A DNA stretch of 64,000 bases, from the NCBI RefSeq assembly GCF_027580225.2, contig NC_073354.2, forward strand, positions 21,411,001 to 21,475,000, given 5' to 3'. The notes beneath the pieces are model-generated. The model saw nothing but the letters and a program-made list of their open reading frames with translations, was not told the origin of the DNA and made no database searches. A program made the translations under genes and the position numbers. Of this stretch, positions 33,137 through 44,663 are shown in pieces; position 1 is the stretch's first letter, and the number at the start of each line of letters is the position of its first letter. This DNA is from Misgurnus anguillicaudatus. Taxonomy: Eukaryota; Chordata; Actinopteri; Cypriniformes; Cobitidae.

Positions 33137-33330
33137 GCAGGCCCGGATTGGCCATTGGGAGTACCAGGGAAAATCAGGTGGGCTGTTCTGGGGTTTTTTG
33201 CCACGAGTGCCGGTCTTGTCATGTCACCGGGTTGGAGATTGATGTCCCTAGGCTGCCAGCACTCACAATATTATCCAACTCCACTGGCGTAATTTGCAGG
33301 TGGGCGATCTCCCCACCGCATTATGCCCCA
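33137..33330. repeat. GGCCCGGATTGGCCA repeat fragment
   Basis: CAGGCCCGGATTGGCCATTG starts a GC-richer stretch resembling the end of a known type of fish repeat. The partner end was not found. Confidence 0.4.
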
Positions 33331-33493
33331 GTTGATTATGTCCCAAATTCTGACCACTTATTGGAAGAATTCTTGCATTAGTATTCATTAACATCTAAAA
33401 TGCATGGAAAATGCAAGACGCACAGTTTCTTCTGCTTTTCAAAGTGCTCGTCTGTGAACATGAGTTTTGTTTAAGACACGTCTATAGTTTAGA

Positions 33494-33908
33494 TTTAAAG
33501 GGGACATACCATGAAAACCTTACTTTTTCCATGTTTAAGTGCTATAATTGGGTCCCCAGTGCTTCTATCAATCTAGAAAATGTTAAAGATCAACCCAGTA
33601 ATTTAGTTTTGGTAAACCATTCTCCACAAGCATGTGAAAAAATAGGTAAATTAAATTTGGCTCCCCTGGTGATGTCAGAAGAGGATAATACCGCCCATTA
33701 ATCTGCACTATCCAACCACAGCACTCCCATTTAGTGCAGAGATCAGCTCATTTGCATGTTAAAGGACACGCCCAAAACGGCATATTTTGCACACACCTAC
33801 AAAGTGACAATTTTAACATGCTATAATACATTTTGAGCTAAAACTGCAAATATATGCACTCTATGGACACCAAAGATTTTAAAAAAGTCTTGTGAAATGT
33901 CCCCTTTA
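33494..33908 (+). mobile_element. TTTAAAGGGGACA element, copy 2
   Basis: Starts TTTAAAGGGGACATACC and ends GAAATGTCCCCTTTAAA. The body matches copy 1 at 15094-15531 throughout, with small indels. Both ends are intact, and TTAA-like flanks are present. Confidence 0.85.
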
Positions 33909-35461
33909 AAATAAACTTGAGCGCGAGTTGATACGAACCTCTAAAAGGAAAAGGCTCTACACCTTGTAATGTAACAATATGTAACAATGATTCATCTATG
34001 AATAGGCATTATTCATCATCTGTAGCAAGAGTAACATCAGTTTATTGGGAAAAATTAAGTTTCATATGAATATCATGTTTGTTCAAGTAAAACAAAATTT
34101 GAGTTAAGATTAAGGATTCTTATTTTTCCATTTTGCAGTTTACCCTGCATACTGTACTTGATAAATCTTGCTTGTGTATTGTATTTTTGACCATTTTTCT
34201 GACAGTGTATTTGTGAATAAACACGACACTACTGTAAATAATAGAAAGTCTGAGACCTCGTCATGTGTAAGTGACACAGAGGGCAGATGACCCTGGCCTA
34301 AGCTATTCTTCAGATCTGAGAGATGTTACATTGCACCAGCGTCTTGTTCTGTTGAACCAAATAATTTTGTGTCAATGGGGGGTCATGTATAAGTGTGTGC
34401 TGCTTTCCACAGCAGTGAATGAAGAAATGACTGCTTTCACAAGCAAAGCACTGCTCTGTGGAAGCCTCCGGTTCTTCTTCACTGTCCTACTGGAGGCAAA
34501 GGGAAATTAATTTAAGGGTGTCCTTTGCCCACTGTTGATGAAATTGAGGCCTCTGATGGGGCAAGAGCAATTCTGTTGGGAGAAACAGGAGCAGATGGTC
34601 AGATGCCCGTGATCTGTGCCTTTTTTCTCTCCACTAAAGGAAAAGCGAGAGTCGTTGCCTGCACACGAAAAATAATTTCAGCGTCTTTTTCATGTGTGGT
34701 TCACAAATGTTTGCAATTTCTCTCTCACCTCTTTTTCTACTGCACTCTCTCTCTCGTTCCAGAGAGGCGAAACCATAAAACAAAGTTGTAACAACAAGCA
34801 TGATTTCATTGCACTTGTTGTGGTTACAAGACTCAACCAGACACTTCCCTGTACTGAATTGGCTTGGCAAGATGTTTAATTCTCCCTGTTTAAGCATACA
34901 TGCCACCCAAAAGGCCTGGTTTTCCATTTCAACACGTACAGTATATCAGAAGCGCTTCTCTCTCCATTGTAGTTTCACGGCAAGCACCGGTGCCTAATGG
35001 ATTCCTGAGCCGATCAGGTTTTCAGCCAAAGCGCCTTGAATAATTAACCGTTCTGGTAGATGAGCCTCCTCGGGTTTCACGGCTGATTCGGATTACCGCG
35101 ATACATGCGCACACGCTATCACGCGGCATCAACGGAGCTTTAGCAACTACTGTAGCTCTATCTGCGCCATCAGCTGAAACTTCACAACAGCTCAGCTCTC
35201 GACTGGCACACCACAGCTTGTTACATCTCAGCTGGGATGATGCCCACAACTGGTGTGAAATTTTACACTTTCATATCCTACGAGAGATCATTTGTGTTTT
35301 GCGAGAGAATTTTCCTCTACGCAGCACTCTTCTGTTACACCGTTTAAACGCTCCTTAAATTAAACATTTGTGCTTGAGATAAGAATGGTGGTTTTACTGT
35401 ACTGATGTAACATAAGCAGACAGTTGAGTTAACAGCCCACACATGTATCAAATGTATTGGT
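33909..35461. other. Mostly unique non-coding DNA
   Basis: 34270-34640 and 35000-35250 are complex, GC-balanced and free of recognised repeats, so they are possible conserved elements. No splice-bounded frames with domain signals were found. Confidence 0.4.
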
Positions 35462-35522
35462 TGAATGCACTGTACGTCACTTCGGAGCGTTTCCCAAATG
35501 CATAAATGTAATGTAAATGTAA
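35462..35522 (+). repeat. Relic of a SINE/LINE tail
   Basis: CGTCACTTCGGAGCGTTTCC followed by CAAATGCATAAATGTAATG is a degraded version of the teleost CTTTGGATAAAAGCGTCTGC tail. Confidence 0.55.
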
Positions 35523-36459
35523 CACACCTTTTTGATTATGATGTCATTTTTCAACAATGCATCGGACACCACAAAACTATGTGGTTAAGATCACAGTTTA
35601 TGAAAAATGAATAGCGCGAACTTAACTGTAATACAAACATTGCCAATATAATTACATTGATAGTCTTATGACATAAATCACTTTTATATCATCACTTATA
35701 CAGATTAGATGACTTAGCAACAATATGATTATCTGCCTGTTCTGAGGTCAGGTATGTCAAATGACATCACACAGCCGGCTGGCTCGTGGCTCATCTGAGT
35801 TTTTGTAACTGGCCACCTGATAGCACTTGGCATGACCTGATGCTACTCATGGTTGTTGGTACATGTTTAATGGGACAGCTTGTACTTGTTCTTCTACATC
35901 TATTTGAACAGTGTTCTGACACACATCAGTGGGAATCTGGACAGCTAACCACACGCACTTCATTTCATGAATACGTAAGACAGCTGTAACACTTTACATT
36001 ACAGTTTCCAAAATCCACATTTACAATGCATGCCAGTGTAAGGAACATGGGCGTCACTTTGTTTTGTAAAGTGGTGGGGAACAAGGGAGGGGCGGGTCAC
36101 TCTCACTTTAATATGATGTAGGTGGCCTTCAGATGATTTTGCTGGCAAACAAGTCAATGCCAGTGAGCCTATATTCTGCTTAAGTAAACAGACTTAAATT
36201 GGTACTGTTGGGCATTATCTTTATTTACTGTGCAATATAACCATAAATCCTTATTAATCTAAACTACACATCATTCACAGTCTTCATTTTCCCAAGCTTA
36301 TCTAGATACACAATTGTTGATAAACCTCCATTATTACAATAAACCAATAATTGTTAATGATATTAATAAATATTATACTAGTTTTTTTGTTTACATGAGC
36401 TACTTAACGGAAAACTACTATGTATAATTTGCAAACAAATCGTAAATCAGATCTTCCTG
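35523..36459. other. Non-coding; short repeat fragments
   Basis: 36048-36110 (GGGCGTCACTTTG and GTGGTGGGGAAC) looks like a fragment of a fish DNA element. The rest is unrecognised. Confidence 0.35.
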
Positions 36460-36634
36460 CACTCTCAGAATAAAGGTACAACCTTTAAAAGTACACCTTT
36501 GTACCGCATATTAGTACCTCAATGTTACATATTGGTACCACAAAAGTACATGTCTGTATCTAAATGGTACATATTAGGACCTTTTAAAAAGGTACAGTCC
36601 CAGTGAAAACTTTTGTACCATTTTTACTGACAGT
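36460..36634. mobile_element. GTACC-rich MITE
   Basis: Left end CACTCTCAGAATAAAGGTAC, right end TTTGTACCATTTTTACTGAC then AGT, with multiple GGTACA/TGTACC words inside. The same family forms the outermost layer at 40949-42100. Confidence 0.65.
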
Positions 36635-36674
36635 AAACTGACAGGCTGCGACCTTCTAAGGACGTATTCTAAAG

Positions 36675-36961
36675 GTGGGTTTACACCAAACGCGAAGGGT
36701 GCAGTCGCATTGCGTTGCTCGCTCTAAATTACTTGCGGGATTTAACTTTGTGTCATGTGAATTTGTCGATCGAGTTGAATATTTTCAACTTGGGCGAAGA
36801 CGTGTTTGAGGCAAATAGCGAGTGTTTTCACGGCAAACGCGCAGCCATATCGCGTCATTCGCATCGCCCCACGCGAGGACACGTCTGATCGCGTCTTTGC
36901 ATTGACTTTGTATGTAATCTACTCTCGCAAATCGTTGAACTCGCATCTGGTGTAAACCCAC
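36675..36961. mobile_element. MITE with GTGGGTTTACACCA ends
   Basis: 287 bp, left GTGGGTTTACACCA and right TGGTGTAAACCCAC, perfect 14-bp inverted repeats. CpG-rich interior (CGCG, GCGTC words) without a gene. The superfamily is not certain; its GTTTACACCA ends recall the Harbinger-like GTCACACCAAA ends seen elsewhere in the window. Confidence 0.75.
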
Positions 36962-37378
36962 AGTATGACCGATTGTGTCACAGCAGCGCGACTTGAGGCT
37001 AGTAAGGCAGTCCCAATTCAAAGGATGCTTAAAATGAAGCCTCAAAATGCATCCTTATTTCTCTGCGCTGTTAAGGATAAAACGAATGCATCCTTCATCG
37101 TCGATGCTATCCCAAGATTCTGCGCGCCTGTAACGGCTGAATATAAAGGCTGGATATTTTAACATAAACAATTAAAACCTTTATTAAATAAAAGTGTGTA
37201 TTTAGCAGAAACAAGATTTTTTTCACTTATGTTTTGTATTAATAATTCTGTTTATGTTGCATATATTTCTAAGGTTGATTAATTTGATATAGACCGTTCA
37301 GCAGTAACAACATAAACAAGCGGCTGTCGCGGTCCGCACGTAACTTCCGGTAAACTCTGCTAAGAATATTTCAATTCA

Positions 37379-37660
37379 ATTTTATTTTTTATATAGCGCT
37401 TTTCACAATTGTTAATTGTTGCAAAGCAGCTTTACATGAGTAGATGTAAAGGAGAACACATAAAATCAATAGATAATATAAGAAGTAGAATATAGCGGCT
37501 AAGGTTAAACCGCAAGCGTATTAATAATGTAACGTATACAGTAAAGTGCTAAGTTAAGCCAAAGTTGTCTGACACCCTGGGACGAAAAAAACCCCTAGGA
37601 GAAAACCCGGTGGGAAAAACTCCTAGAAGGACAAAAACCCTTGGGAGAAATTAATATGTA
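37379..37660. repeat. Interspersed repeat with TATATAGCGCTTTTCACAATTG
   Basis: Contains TTATATAGCGCTTTTCACAA, AAAGCAGCTTTACATGAG and the CCTAGGAGAAAACC / AACTCCTAGAAGGACAAAAAC series, a signature shared by many teleost repeat tails (possibly LINE-derived). One copy only in this window; class uncertain. Confidence 0.5.
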
Positions 37661-38501
37661 TTTATATATATAGACACGGTAGGGATAGGAGGCGGGTAAG
37701 CGGATTAAACTGGTTTAGCCGGTGGTCGTTGGTCGCGCATCGGCTGGGCATCACGATGAAGGACAGCCAGTAGATCAGTGGTGCAATGACCTTCACAGCA
37801 ACAGGAGCTGGGTCTGTTTGTCTCATTGTTCTCGGGGTCGAGGACGAGACAGGGAGACAAAAACAGAGTTCTATTAGCATAGGGGCCGTTTGCATGTAAT
37901 GCAAGTGTCATACATTATAGTGGTTTAAGTCAGCTCGGTTCCAGACAGGCTAACTATTGTGGCAATAGTATATTACCCATATGAGGTATGTGAGTGCTTT
38001 GTTCTAGACAAAATAACTACTGCGGGAAAAGTACTTTAAAAGTACTTTTTATAACAACAAAGTTCTTTAAACGTAGTTTATTTATATAACAAGCCAAACA
38101 ACAACACATAGATTACCTAGAAAACCAAAACATTTGTTATTTTCGACGAGGCATTTGTTCAAGAGGTCAGTTTGCAACTAGTCAGACCATTAAAAAAACG
38201 AAACCAGAAGTAAGGTTCGTATCCAGACGTGTATCACGTGCGTCCGATGAAACTGTCTATACTGTTGGATGGTTTAATCTACATAAACGTGTTATATTTT
38301 CTAAAATAAAATACAATTTTTTCTGGTTCCATATTTATTTTAATCAGTCAGAAACGTCTCCAATGTGTTCTGCTGACAGGCTCGGTGGGTGCGTGCAGCA
38401 GGTGATGCAAATTATGGGTCCTCCGAAGTCTAGACTGTCTCATTTCAGTTATCTTTGTGAATTTCCGAGGCTGCCACCTTGAAAGACCGAGTGCTCACCT
38501 T
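37661..38501. other. Non-coding inside the composite element
   Basis: 37680-37980 may continue the preceding repeat. 38150-38480 has no recognised structure. Confidence 0.3.
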
Positions 38502-38938
38502 TTAAAGGAAAACACCACCGTTTTCTATGTTTTACGATGTTCTTACCTCAACTTAGATGAATAAATACATACCTATCTTTTTTCAATGTGTGCACTTTTA
38601 ATCTTTGTACAGTGCTTCTTGGATGTGTTAGCATTAGCCTAGCCCTATTCATTCCTATGGCTCCAAACAAAAGTTTTATTTTGTGCCACCTTACTCGTGT
38701 AACTACTCATGTAACAGTCTTTAAATAGAGAAAACATGGAAGTGTTTGGTGGCTTCTAAATTCATCCCTGTTTGGAGCCATAGGAATGAATGGGGCTAGG
38801 CTAGTTGCCAACACATTCACAAGGCGCCGCACAAAGACCAAAAGTGCACGCATCAAAAAAAAATAGGTATGTATTAATTCGCCTAAGTTGAGGTAAGAAC
38901 ATAGTAAAATATTGAAAAACGGTGGTGTTTTCCTTTAA
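38502..38938. mobile_element. TTAA-flanked element (TTAAAGGAAAACACCACCG)
   Basis: 437 bp with TTAA at both ends. Left AAGGAAAACACCACCGTTTT pairs with right AAAACGGTGGTGTTTTCCTT, and the arms extend further (TTACGATGTTCTTACCTCAA and TTGAGGTAAGAACATAG). A second inner pairing is TAGCCTAGCCCTATTCATTC with GAATGAATGGGGCTAGGCTA. Non-coding cyprinid-type element. Confidence 0.85.
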
Positions 38939-39255
38939 AGGGACACTTCACCCATTTGCATTAAGCTTTGTATAGTTAGAACCCCAGTCATGTTTTTGAA
39001 TGGTCGTGCATCATTTCCTCAGTTGCTGCTGAGACAGGAGATAGACAGATTTTAGTGTTGCATTTCCTTCTTTCAATGATGTAAAAATCATCATTTTGCT
39101 TCATTGAAAGCAGGAAGTCCAATATCTTTGTTGAGGGGGTGAGACTACAAACACCCCTTTTCTCTGTCAAATAGGCACCAAATTCGAAATGTATGTTACA
39201 AATATGAAGCACTTTCAATAAGATTAATGTTTCTACGGGTGAAATGCTCCTTTAA
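38935..39255. mobile_element. TTAA-flanked element sharing one TTAA with its neighbour
   Basis: Starts TTAAAGGGACACTTCACCC and ends GGGTGAAATGCTCCTTTAA. Its left TTAA (38935-38938) is also the right TTAA of 38502-38938. A truncated relative is at 1021-1110. The inner hairpin pairs TTTCAATGATG and TCATTTTGCTTCATTGAAA. Confidence 0.85.
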
Positions 39256-39300
39256 GGTCGCGTCCTTGGAAGGTCGCAGCCCTTGAATTGGGACACAGCT

Positions 39301-40948
39301 AGTGTGACCTTTTATATTTTCCTTCAGTTTCCTTCAAATTTATTTCTGCATTTTGAGGAACACTAGCATCATACTACTATATTAAACCTAAAATAGCATA
39401 AAGTGTATCAAAGGCACATCAACAGAGGTCAGACCTCCCGATTTAGCACTTTTGTTACATTTTAAACATTTCTCAGATCTTGGTTATCATCTTCTTAGAT
39501 GTTTTCTGAAACCTTTGATCTCAGCATGTAACAGACCATCTTTTCAAAAAATTGCATCAAAAGATTCCAAGATGTAATGATTAATGAGGCAGATTTCCAA
39601 ATCTAATTTTCAGGTTTCAGGAACCATTAGAGTCAGTAAGCTTTAAGATAATAAGGCTCCACTATTGTTGTGCCAAATGGCTACAGAGGGTGGATATTTA
39701 AGTTGGACAAATGCAATTATCTCCGGCGTTGCAAGATAATAAGGGCCGTGTGTCCCTTTCAAAAAGAAGGACAATTTGGCTCGCTGTTTGAATTTATTTA
39801 TAACGTTTTGTTTTTGCTCAAAGCTCACCGCTGACACTATCAATGATGCAATCTGTTCAACAAAACCTGCTCTGGTTAAAAGCCAATGAAGTTGCAAACA
39901 TAATGGGCTGCACTGCAGAATCAAGCATTAGAGTCAAAATTGAATGATGAGATACAATTCCTCATGCACTCCACAGTGGAGATAAGCTACTCCAGATAAC
40001 CAAAACATGAGGGAAAGGGCATATTTGGGCTTGCTGCATGATAGTTGATATGAAAAATGAGAAATTACTATCAACGGCCACCCAACATGTTTCTTTAAAG
40101 AAATGATTTTCAGGAAAGTGAAGTAGAGTAATGTAATGTAAACACGAAAAAACATTTGGGCACTATTACGTCAGTCAGACATCAAGATTCCAGCTTGTTA
40201 CGAATCTGAGCGGAGTTATTCTGAAATCAAAATGAGCTTGGAAAATATTCATTTCAAAACAGCCACGGTGACAACAATGACAACAACAGGAACACAGCCT
40301 CCCTCTAACGTAAGCTGGTTTCCTGATGTTCGAGTGTTTCCTGTTGCTCCACGCGAAGATTTCTCAGGGCTTCGGGACCACAGGAGGAGGGGGTTGAGGA
40401 GGGGTTGGGGAGCACAGCCTGTACAGGGTTCATCACAGCAGCATACTTTGGTCATCAAAGAGACAAAAACCACCATAGCTCAATCAATATGGAACGCCGG
40501 AGGGGAGCGCCACAAATAACATTGAGGGCAGAGGCGATATAAGGAGTCAAGTAATGTGGAACGGAACCTGGGTCTTTGCTAAAACAACTGGGAAGATAGA
40601 GAGGCCAGACTAATGGATAGCAGAATTGGGGCTTTTAAGTGCCTTTGTAAAGTGATGATGACTAAACAGCTCATTTGTTTGTTCGCAGGCTCATTTAAAG
40701 GTTCTGCAAGTTTTCAAGACCTATGAATAACACTACACAATAACCGCTGCTTCATCTGGCAGACTGGGTTATTAGTTGATGAACCCAATCTAGCCATGTT
40801 GTTAGAGTAGGGCAGAATTTGTTAGAATGATGTTGGAAGTAACTACCATGATGCATAAAACATTCAATGCAATTTCATACGTCAGACTATGTACCATTGT
40901 ACTATTAAAGTACATTTTATCCTTCCTGAAGGATGTGTTTCCTTAGTT
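39301..40948. other. Unique island with candidate conserved sequence
   Basis: Bounded by transposon blocks on both sides but itself free of recognised repeats. 39560-39930 has clustered TAATGATTAATGAGG, TGCAATTATC and AAGATAATAAGG words (homeodomain- and GATA-like). 40240-40560 is GC-balanced. A 95-codon frame at 40232-40519 has no domain signal and is opposed by an equally long antisense frame. Confidence 0.45.
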
Positions 40949-41039
40949 CACTGTCAGAAAAAATGGTACCTAGCTGTCACTGGGGTAGTACCTTTCAAAA
41001 CATACACCTTTGCAACTAGAGATCATATCATTGGTACAT

Positions 41040-41948
41040 ACATTGTAAAAAATGCTGGGTAATTTTTAACCAAGCAAAGGGATGCACTCAACTATTGGGT
41101 TAAATTAACAGAGAAAATGTTTAAGTTTACCCAACAATTGGTTAACCCTCAATTGGTTGTTGGGGTCTATATGACCCCAAATGACATTTCATTAGTTAAA
41201 AAAAGTTCCCTTCATCTCAGAGATATAACATTTTGTGACTTTTTTCTAAATAAACTATCTTTACATACACATTGATTCGGTTGTTCTGAAGGTATGTAAA
41301 AAAATTATTAATCTGGTCTTTGGGTCAATATGACCCCAATTGAAAATGAATGGGAAAGGCAAAAAATCCAGTCTAAATCTAAAAATTTCCACACAGAAAT
41401 TAAGCCCTGGTACTTGTGCACAAATGCAATGTATAAAAAACAATATTTATTTTTAATGTCCATTCTAGTGTTTATATATACATAAATTCACAAAATGTAC
41501 CACTAAAGTAGTGATGTGAGCAGTTGCCCATATCCAGTCAAATGAATGGCTTTCTATGGCTCTCTGCTGGTTAAAGCTATTTCTTTCTTAAATGGTCATT
41601 CCTTTAGGTTTATCTCTAACCAGCAAAAGGTGGAATTTTTACACCTAACACTAAATTTTGATAATAATTAAAGTGATTTTTTTGGTGTAGTTGAGGATTT
41701 TTATGGTAAACAGGTACAAAAGTACTTCAAATCTCTCAAACACACAATGTATATTTTTCTTAAAATTATGCTTTCAATTTTGGGGTCATATATAGACCCA
41801 AAGGGCTAGTAGTGTAAACAGGAAACGAGGACCATGTGAGGGTTAAAACAACCCAGTATCGGTTAAATTTCAACCCAAGGGGCTGGACTTGTCCTTTTTT
41901 GACCCAGCGTTGAGGGTTAAAAGTAACACAACATTTTTTTTACATTGT
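41040..41948. mobile_element. Middle element of the nest (ACATTGTAAAAAATGCTGGG)
   Basis: Left ACATTGTAAAAAATGCTGGG, right AACATTTTTTTTACATTGT. The interior reads GGTTAAATTAAC / TTGGGTTAAA-type repeats on both sides of the inner insertion. These ends are typical of an abundant teleost MITE. Confidence 0.7.
41142..41846. mobile_element. Innermost TTAA element of the nest
   Basis: TTAA at 41142-41145 and 41843-41846. Left TTAACCCTCAATTGG and right ATGTGAGGGTTAA share the CCCTCA/TGAGGG terminus. Subterminal GGGGTCTATATGACCCC and GGGGTCATATATAGACCC pair. A piggyBac-like non-autonomous element is the best guess. Confidence 0.75.
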
Positions 41949-42129
41949 GGTTGTACCAAAGAGTGCATATGAATACCGCAAGCACATTTTGGTACCAAAT
42001 GTATACACATCGGTACCTAAATCGTACATATTAGGACCTTTTTAAAGGGTATTGCCACAGTGGCTGCCTGGGACCATTTTTAACCATTTTTTCCTGACAC
42101 CATTGTGTTACCAGCGCAAAAGGTTGTGC

Positions 42130-42320
42130 TTCAATTTCCAGAAAAAATTACCCAGTGTTGGGTAGGTTACTAAAAAATGATTAATTACTAGTTACAGTAC
42201 TAATTACATCTTCAATCATGTAATTAGATTACTGTACAAATTACTCTCTCCCAAAAGTATTTAATTACTTATTACTAATTACTTCCTAAATCATATTTAG
42301 TAAATTTTACAAAGATAGAC
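42130..42320. repeat. Fragment of the GTTGGGTAGGTTACT / TAATTACTAGTTAC repeat
   Basis: CAGTGTTGGGTAGGTTACTA followed by AT-rich TAATTAC words is the start of a repeat type related in style to 58866-60357. The right end is not seen. Confidence 0.6.
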
Positions 42321-42427
42321 TTGGAATGGCTCAAATAAAAAATATAAAGTACATACATTATTTTGATTAAACTTTTTAAGGTCCTATTCTCAATATTAAC
42401 TACTTTTGCCTCAATATAGTAATTGAA

Positions 42428-42749
42428 ACTTGGCTCCCCTTGTGATGTCAGAAGGGGATGTTATTATAATAATACTGCCCCTTAATCTGCATCAGGATCC
42501 AACCACAGCACCACTATTTAGTGCAGAGAAAGAGAAAATAATTGACAACACAATTGAGTTTCAATTTACTCATTTGCATTTACAGGGACACACCCAAAAA
42601 CGGCACATTTTTGCTTACACCAACCAATTTAACATGCTATAATAAAATATCAATGGGGTATTTTAAGCTAAAATTTCACATATGTACTCTGGGGAAAACA
42701 AAGATTTATTTTACATCTTAAAAAAATCATGTGAAATGTCCTCTTTAAG
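42428..42749 (+). mobile_element. TTTAAAGGGGACA element, copy 3, 5'-truncated
   Basis: Matches the right three-quarters of copies 1 and 2 from CTTGGCTCCCCTTGTGATG onward, ending GTGAAATGTCCTCTTTAA. A short insertion (about 42500-42570) distinguishes it. The left end is missing. Confidence 0.8.
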
Positions 42750-42759
42750 AATTGACCTA

Positions 42760-42868
42760 GTTGACATAACTTTTAACAAGAAGTTTAAATTGTTTGACTT
42801 ATATTTTTATGTTACTTTAACTTAAAAAATTATGTCAATTTGACAAAAATGCTGCATTTTTTACAGTG
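42760..42868. repeat. Right half of a TTTTTTACAGTG element
   Basis: Ends GCATTTTTTACAGTG, the same terminus as at 22885 and 48661. The left partner is absent. TTGACATAA and TTATGTCAA words pair inside. Confidence 0.5.
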
Positions 42869-44660
42869 TATAATTTAAACACAAAGTTCATGAAAATCAA
42901 TTTCTTTGTTTTCACAATGGATTGTTTGAGTCCTTGAAACATAGCCTCTGACACATCAAAGAAACAGTGTTTGGCCAATGCTTACCACTGTTTATAAAGA
43001 ATAAATATCCAAATTATCAGCAAAAAATTCATTTTTCTTTGTATTTATACTCTCCACCGCAGAAACATTAGGCTTGTGTATAATTACTTGGACAATCACA
43101 GACTATTGCCTACAATCACCAGCAAGCAAAACACACATTGTCATTCAATCCCTGATTGCTCACAGGTTTCCAAACACAAAAAGGATGTGTGAATTGGCTG
43201 GCAGAAAAATTGCTTTGACGTTTTATTCCTGCGTCGCGAATTTTTGCTTGTCTCCAAAAATGATTATGCTGGCTTCTGGAGCGTTAGCATTAGTTAAGAA
43301 AACACAGGGGAGAGGGCCAAAGCTTATCGGTGCTAGGAGCGGCCCTGTTAATTCACTACAAATTAGCCCTGGCGTGTGCGGCGAAATAATCAGACGCTTG
43401 TTTGTTTGGTCAGGCTGCTGAGAGCCTTTATCTGACGTCTGAGCCTCTGTTCGCGCTGAAACTCGGGTCTGAAATGAAACAGCAGGAAACGCCCTCTCGG
43501 CTGTTGAAAACCACCGACCTGACTTGGCACATGTATGTAAGTGCCATCCAGCATCTGGTGCATGGGCTTAGCTGAGTAACTTGAGACCTAAAGCCAGTCA
43601 AATCCATCTACTTGTTTCTAATGAAGATGGAAGGAGAGCTTTAGCCAGACATACACCTGAGAGTAATTTTTCACCCTAGTCTACTGACCTTTTTTACTAC
43701 GGACAAATGGCTTTCTCAGAGTAAGGACAGAAGACCTTGGCCAAAAACCGCAAGCGCTATAATACAACATAATACTGAGCAATAATGTTGTATTTACATT
43801 AATCTGAAACAGGATGAGGTCATCATCGCAAGTGTAATGGCAGAATTGAAGAAAGTGCATTTTTCTGGTGCCAAACGTCAATGTAGATTTCATCAGTGTG
43901 TGTTTTCCAAAATCTGGGTGTGTGCCTGATCACATTTGATGAAATCTGTCCCAGGAATTTTCGATTTTATTGTTCTGTCTTACTTTATGGTTTGTTATTG
44001 TACTGTATTACTAAGCCTCATAAATCCATGTTCATTTTCTTTGTTATTTAATTATAAACCATTGACAGTTGCACAGTAAGGCTGAATACAATGAAAGTTG
44101 CTAATAAGCACGGAGTGTGTGTAATGATTGGAAAAGCTTACATTTCTTTTGGCATTGGCATGTTGTATATACATGAATATATTGTCAGTTGCTTTGGGAT
44201 AATGCTGGCCTTGTCTGGGAACAGTTTCCCACTTCCAAATCCAATTTTTAAAGAATTACATCAACCAAAAATTATAAAAATATCATCATTCACTCACCCT
44301 TATGTTATTCCAAACCAGGAAAATTATGTTATTGCTCTTTAATTCATACAATGACAGTGAATAGTGACAAATGGACGCTTTGTGTTCAGTAGAGGAAAGA
44401 AACTCATGCAGGTTTTGGGACTAAATGAAGGTGCGTAAATAATAACCGAATGTTCATTTTTTTGGCGGGCTGCCTCGTAATGAGAAGGGAAATGTTGACT
44501 CTAAGCAAATATCTCTTCATTCCTGAATTGGCCATACATTTTAAATCATGTTAAAGAACAAAATAAGCCAGCTACAGTATGGGGTTATTCATATTAACAA
44601 CAAAAAAGTTAGTCCAAGCATCCTTTTTTCAAAATATCCCATGGCCCAAATAAGGATACA
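42869..44660. other. Unique island, candidate conserved sequence
   Basis: 43060-43560 is complex, GC-balanced, without repeats or supported coding. A 115-codon frame at 43074-43421 shows no recognisable domain. 44254-44330 is a fragment of a common repeat (CACTCACCCTTATGTTATTC). The rest is unrecognised. Confidence 0.4.
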
Positions 44661-44663
44661 TAA

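Larger units (their letters stand above)
36998..39300. mobile_element. Composite element with TCCCAATTCAA ends, several insertions
   Basis: The left part CAGTCCCAATTCAAAGGATG and right part CAGCCCTTGAATTGGGAC are loosely inverted. The right end GGTCGCGTCCTTGGAAGGTC continues across the two TTAA elements at 38502-39255, so they landed inside it. The left boundary is tentative. A GCTGCGACCTTCTAAGGACG fragment at 36644-36663 belongs to the same repeat type. Confidence 0.45.
40949..42100. mobile_element. Outermost GTACC element of a three-deep nest
   Basis: Starts CACTGTCAGAAAAAATGGTA and ends TAACCATTTTTTCCTGACAC, with GGTACC-type words in both flanks of the insertion (40961-41039 and 41949-42060). 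Without the inner elements it would be about 240 bp, like the related 36460-36634. Confidence 0.7.

Noticed and set aside
37561..37650. Repeated CCTAGGAGAAAACC/AACTCCTAG as a structured RNA
   Set aside because: This series is part of a dispersed teleost repeat tail, so no separate RNA gene is supported.
40232..40519. 95-codon plus-strand and 75-codon minus-strand frames
   Set aside because: They overlap on opposite strands with no domain in either, as expected by chance.
43074..43421. 115-codon plus-strand frame as a possible gene
   Set aside because: No recognisable domain, signal peptide or splice context. The length is not exceptional for GC-balanced DNA. Kept only as a candidate conserved block.
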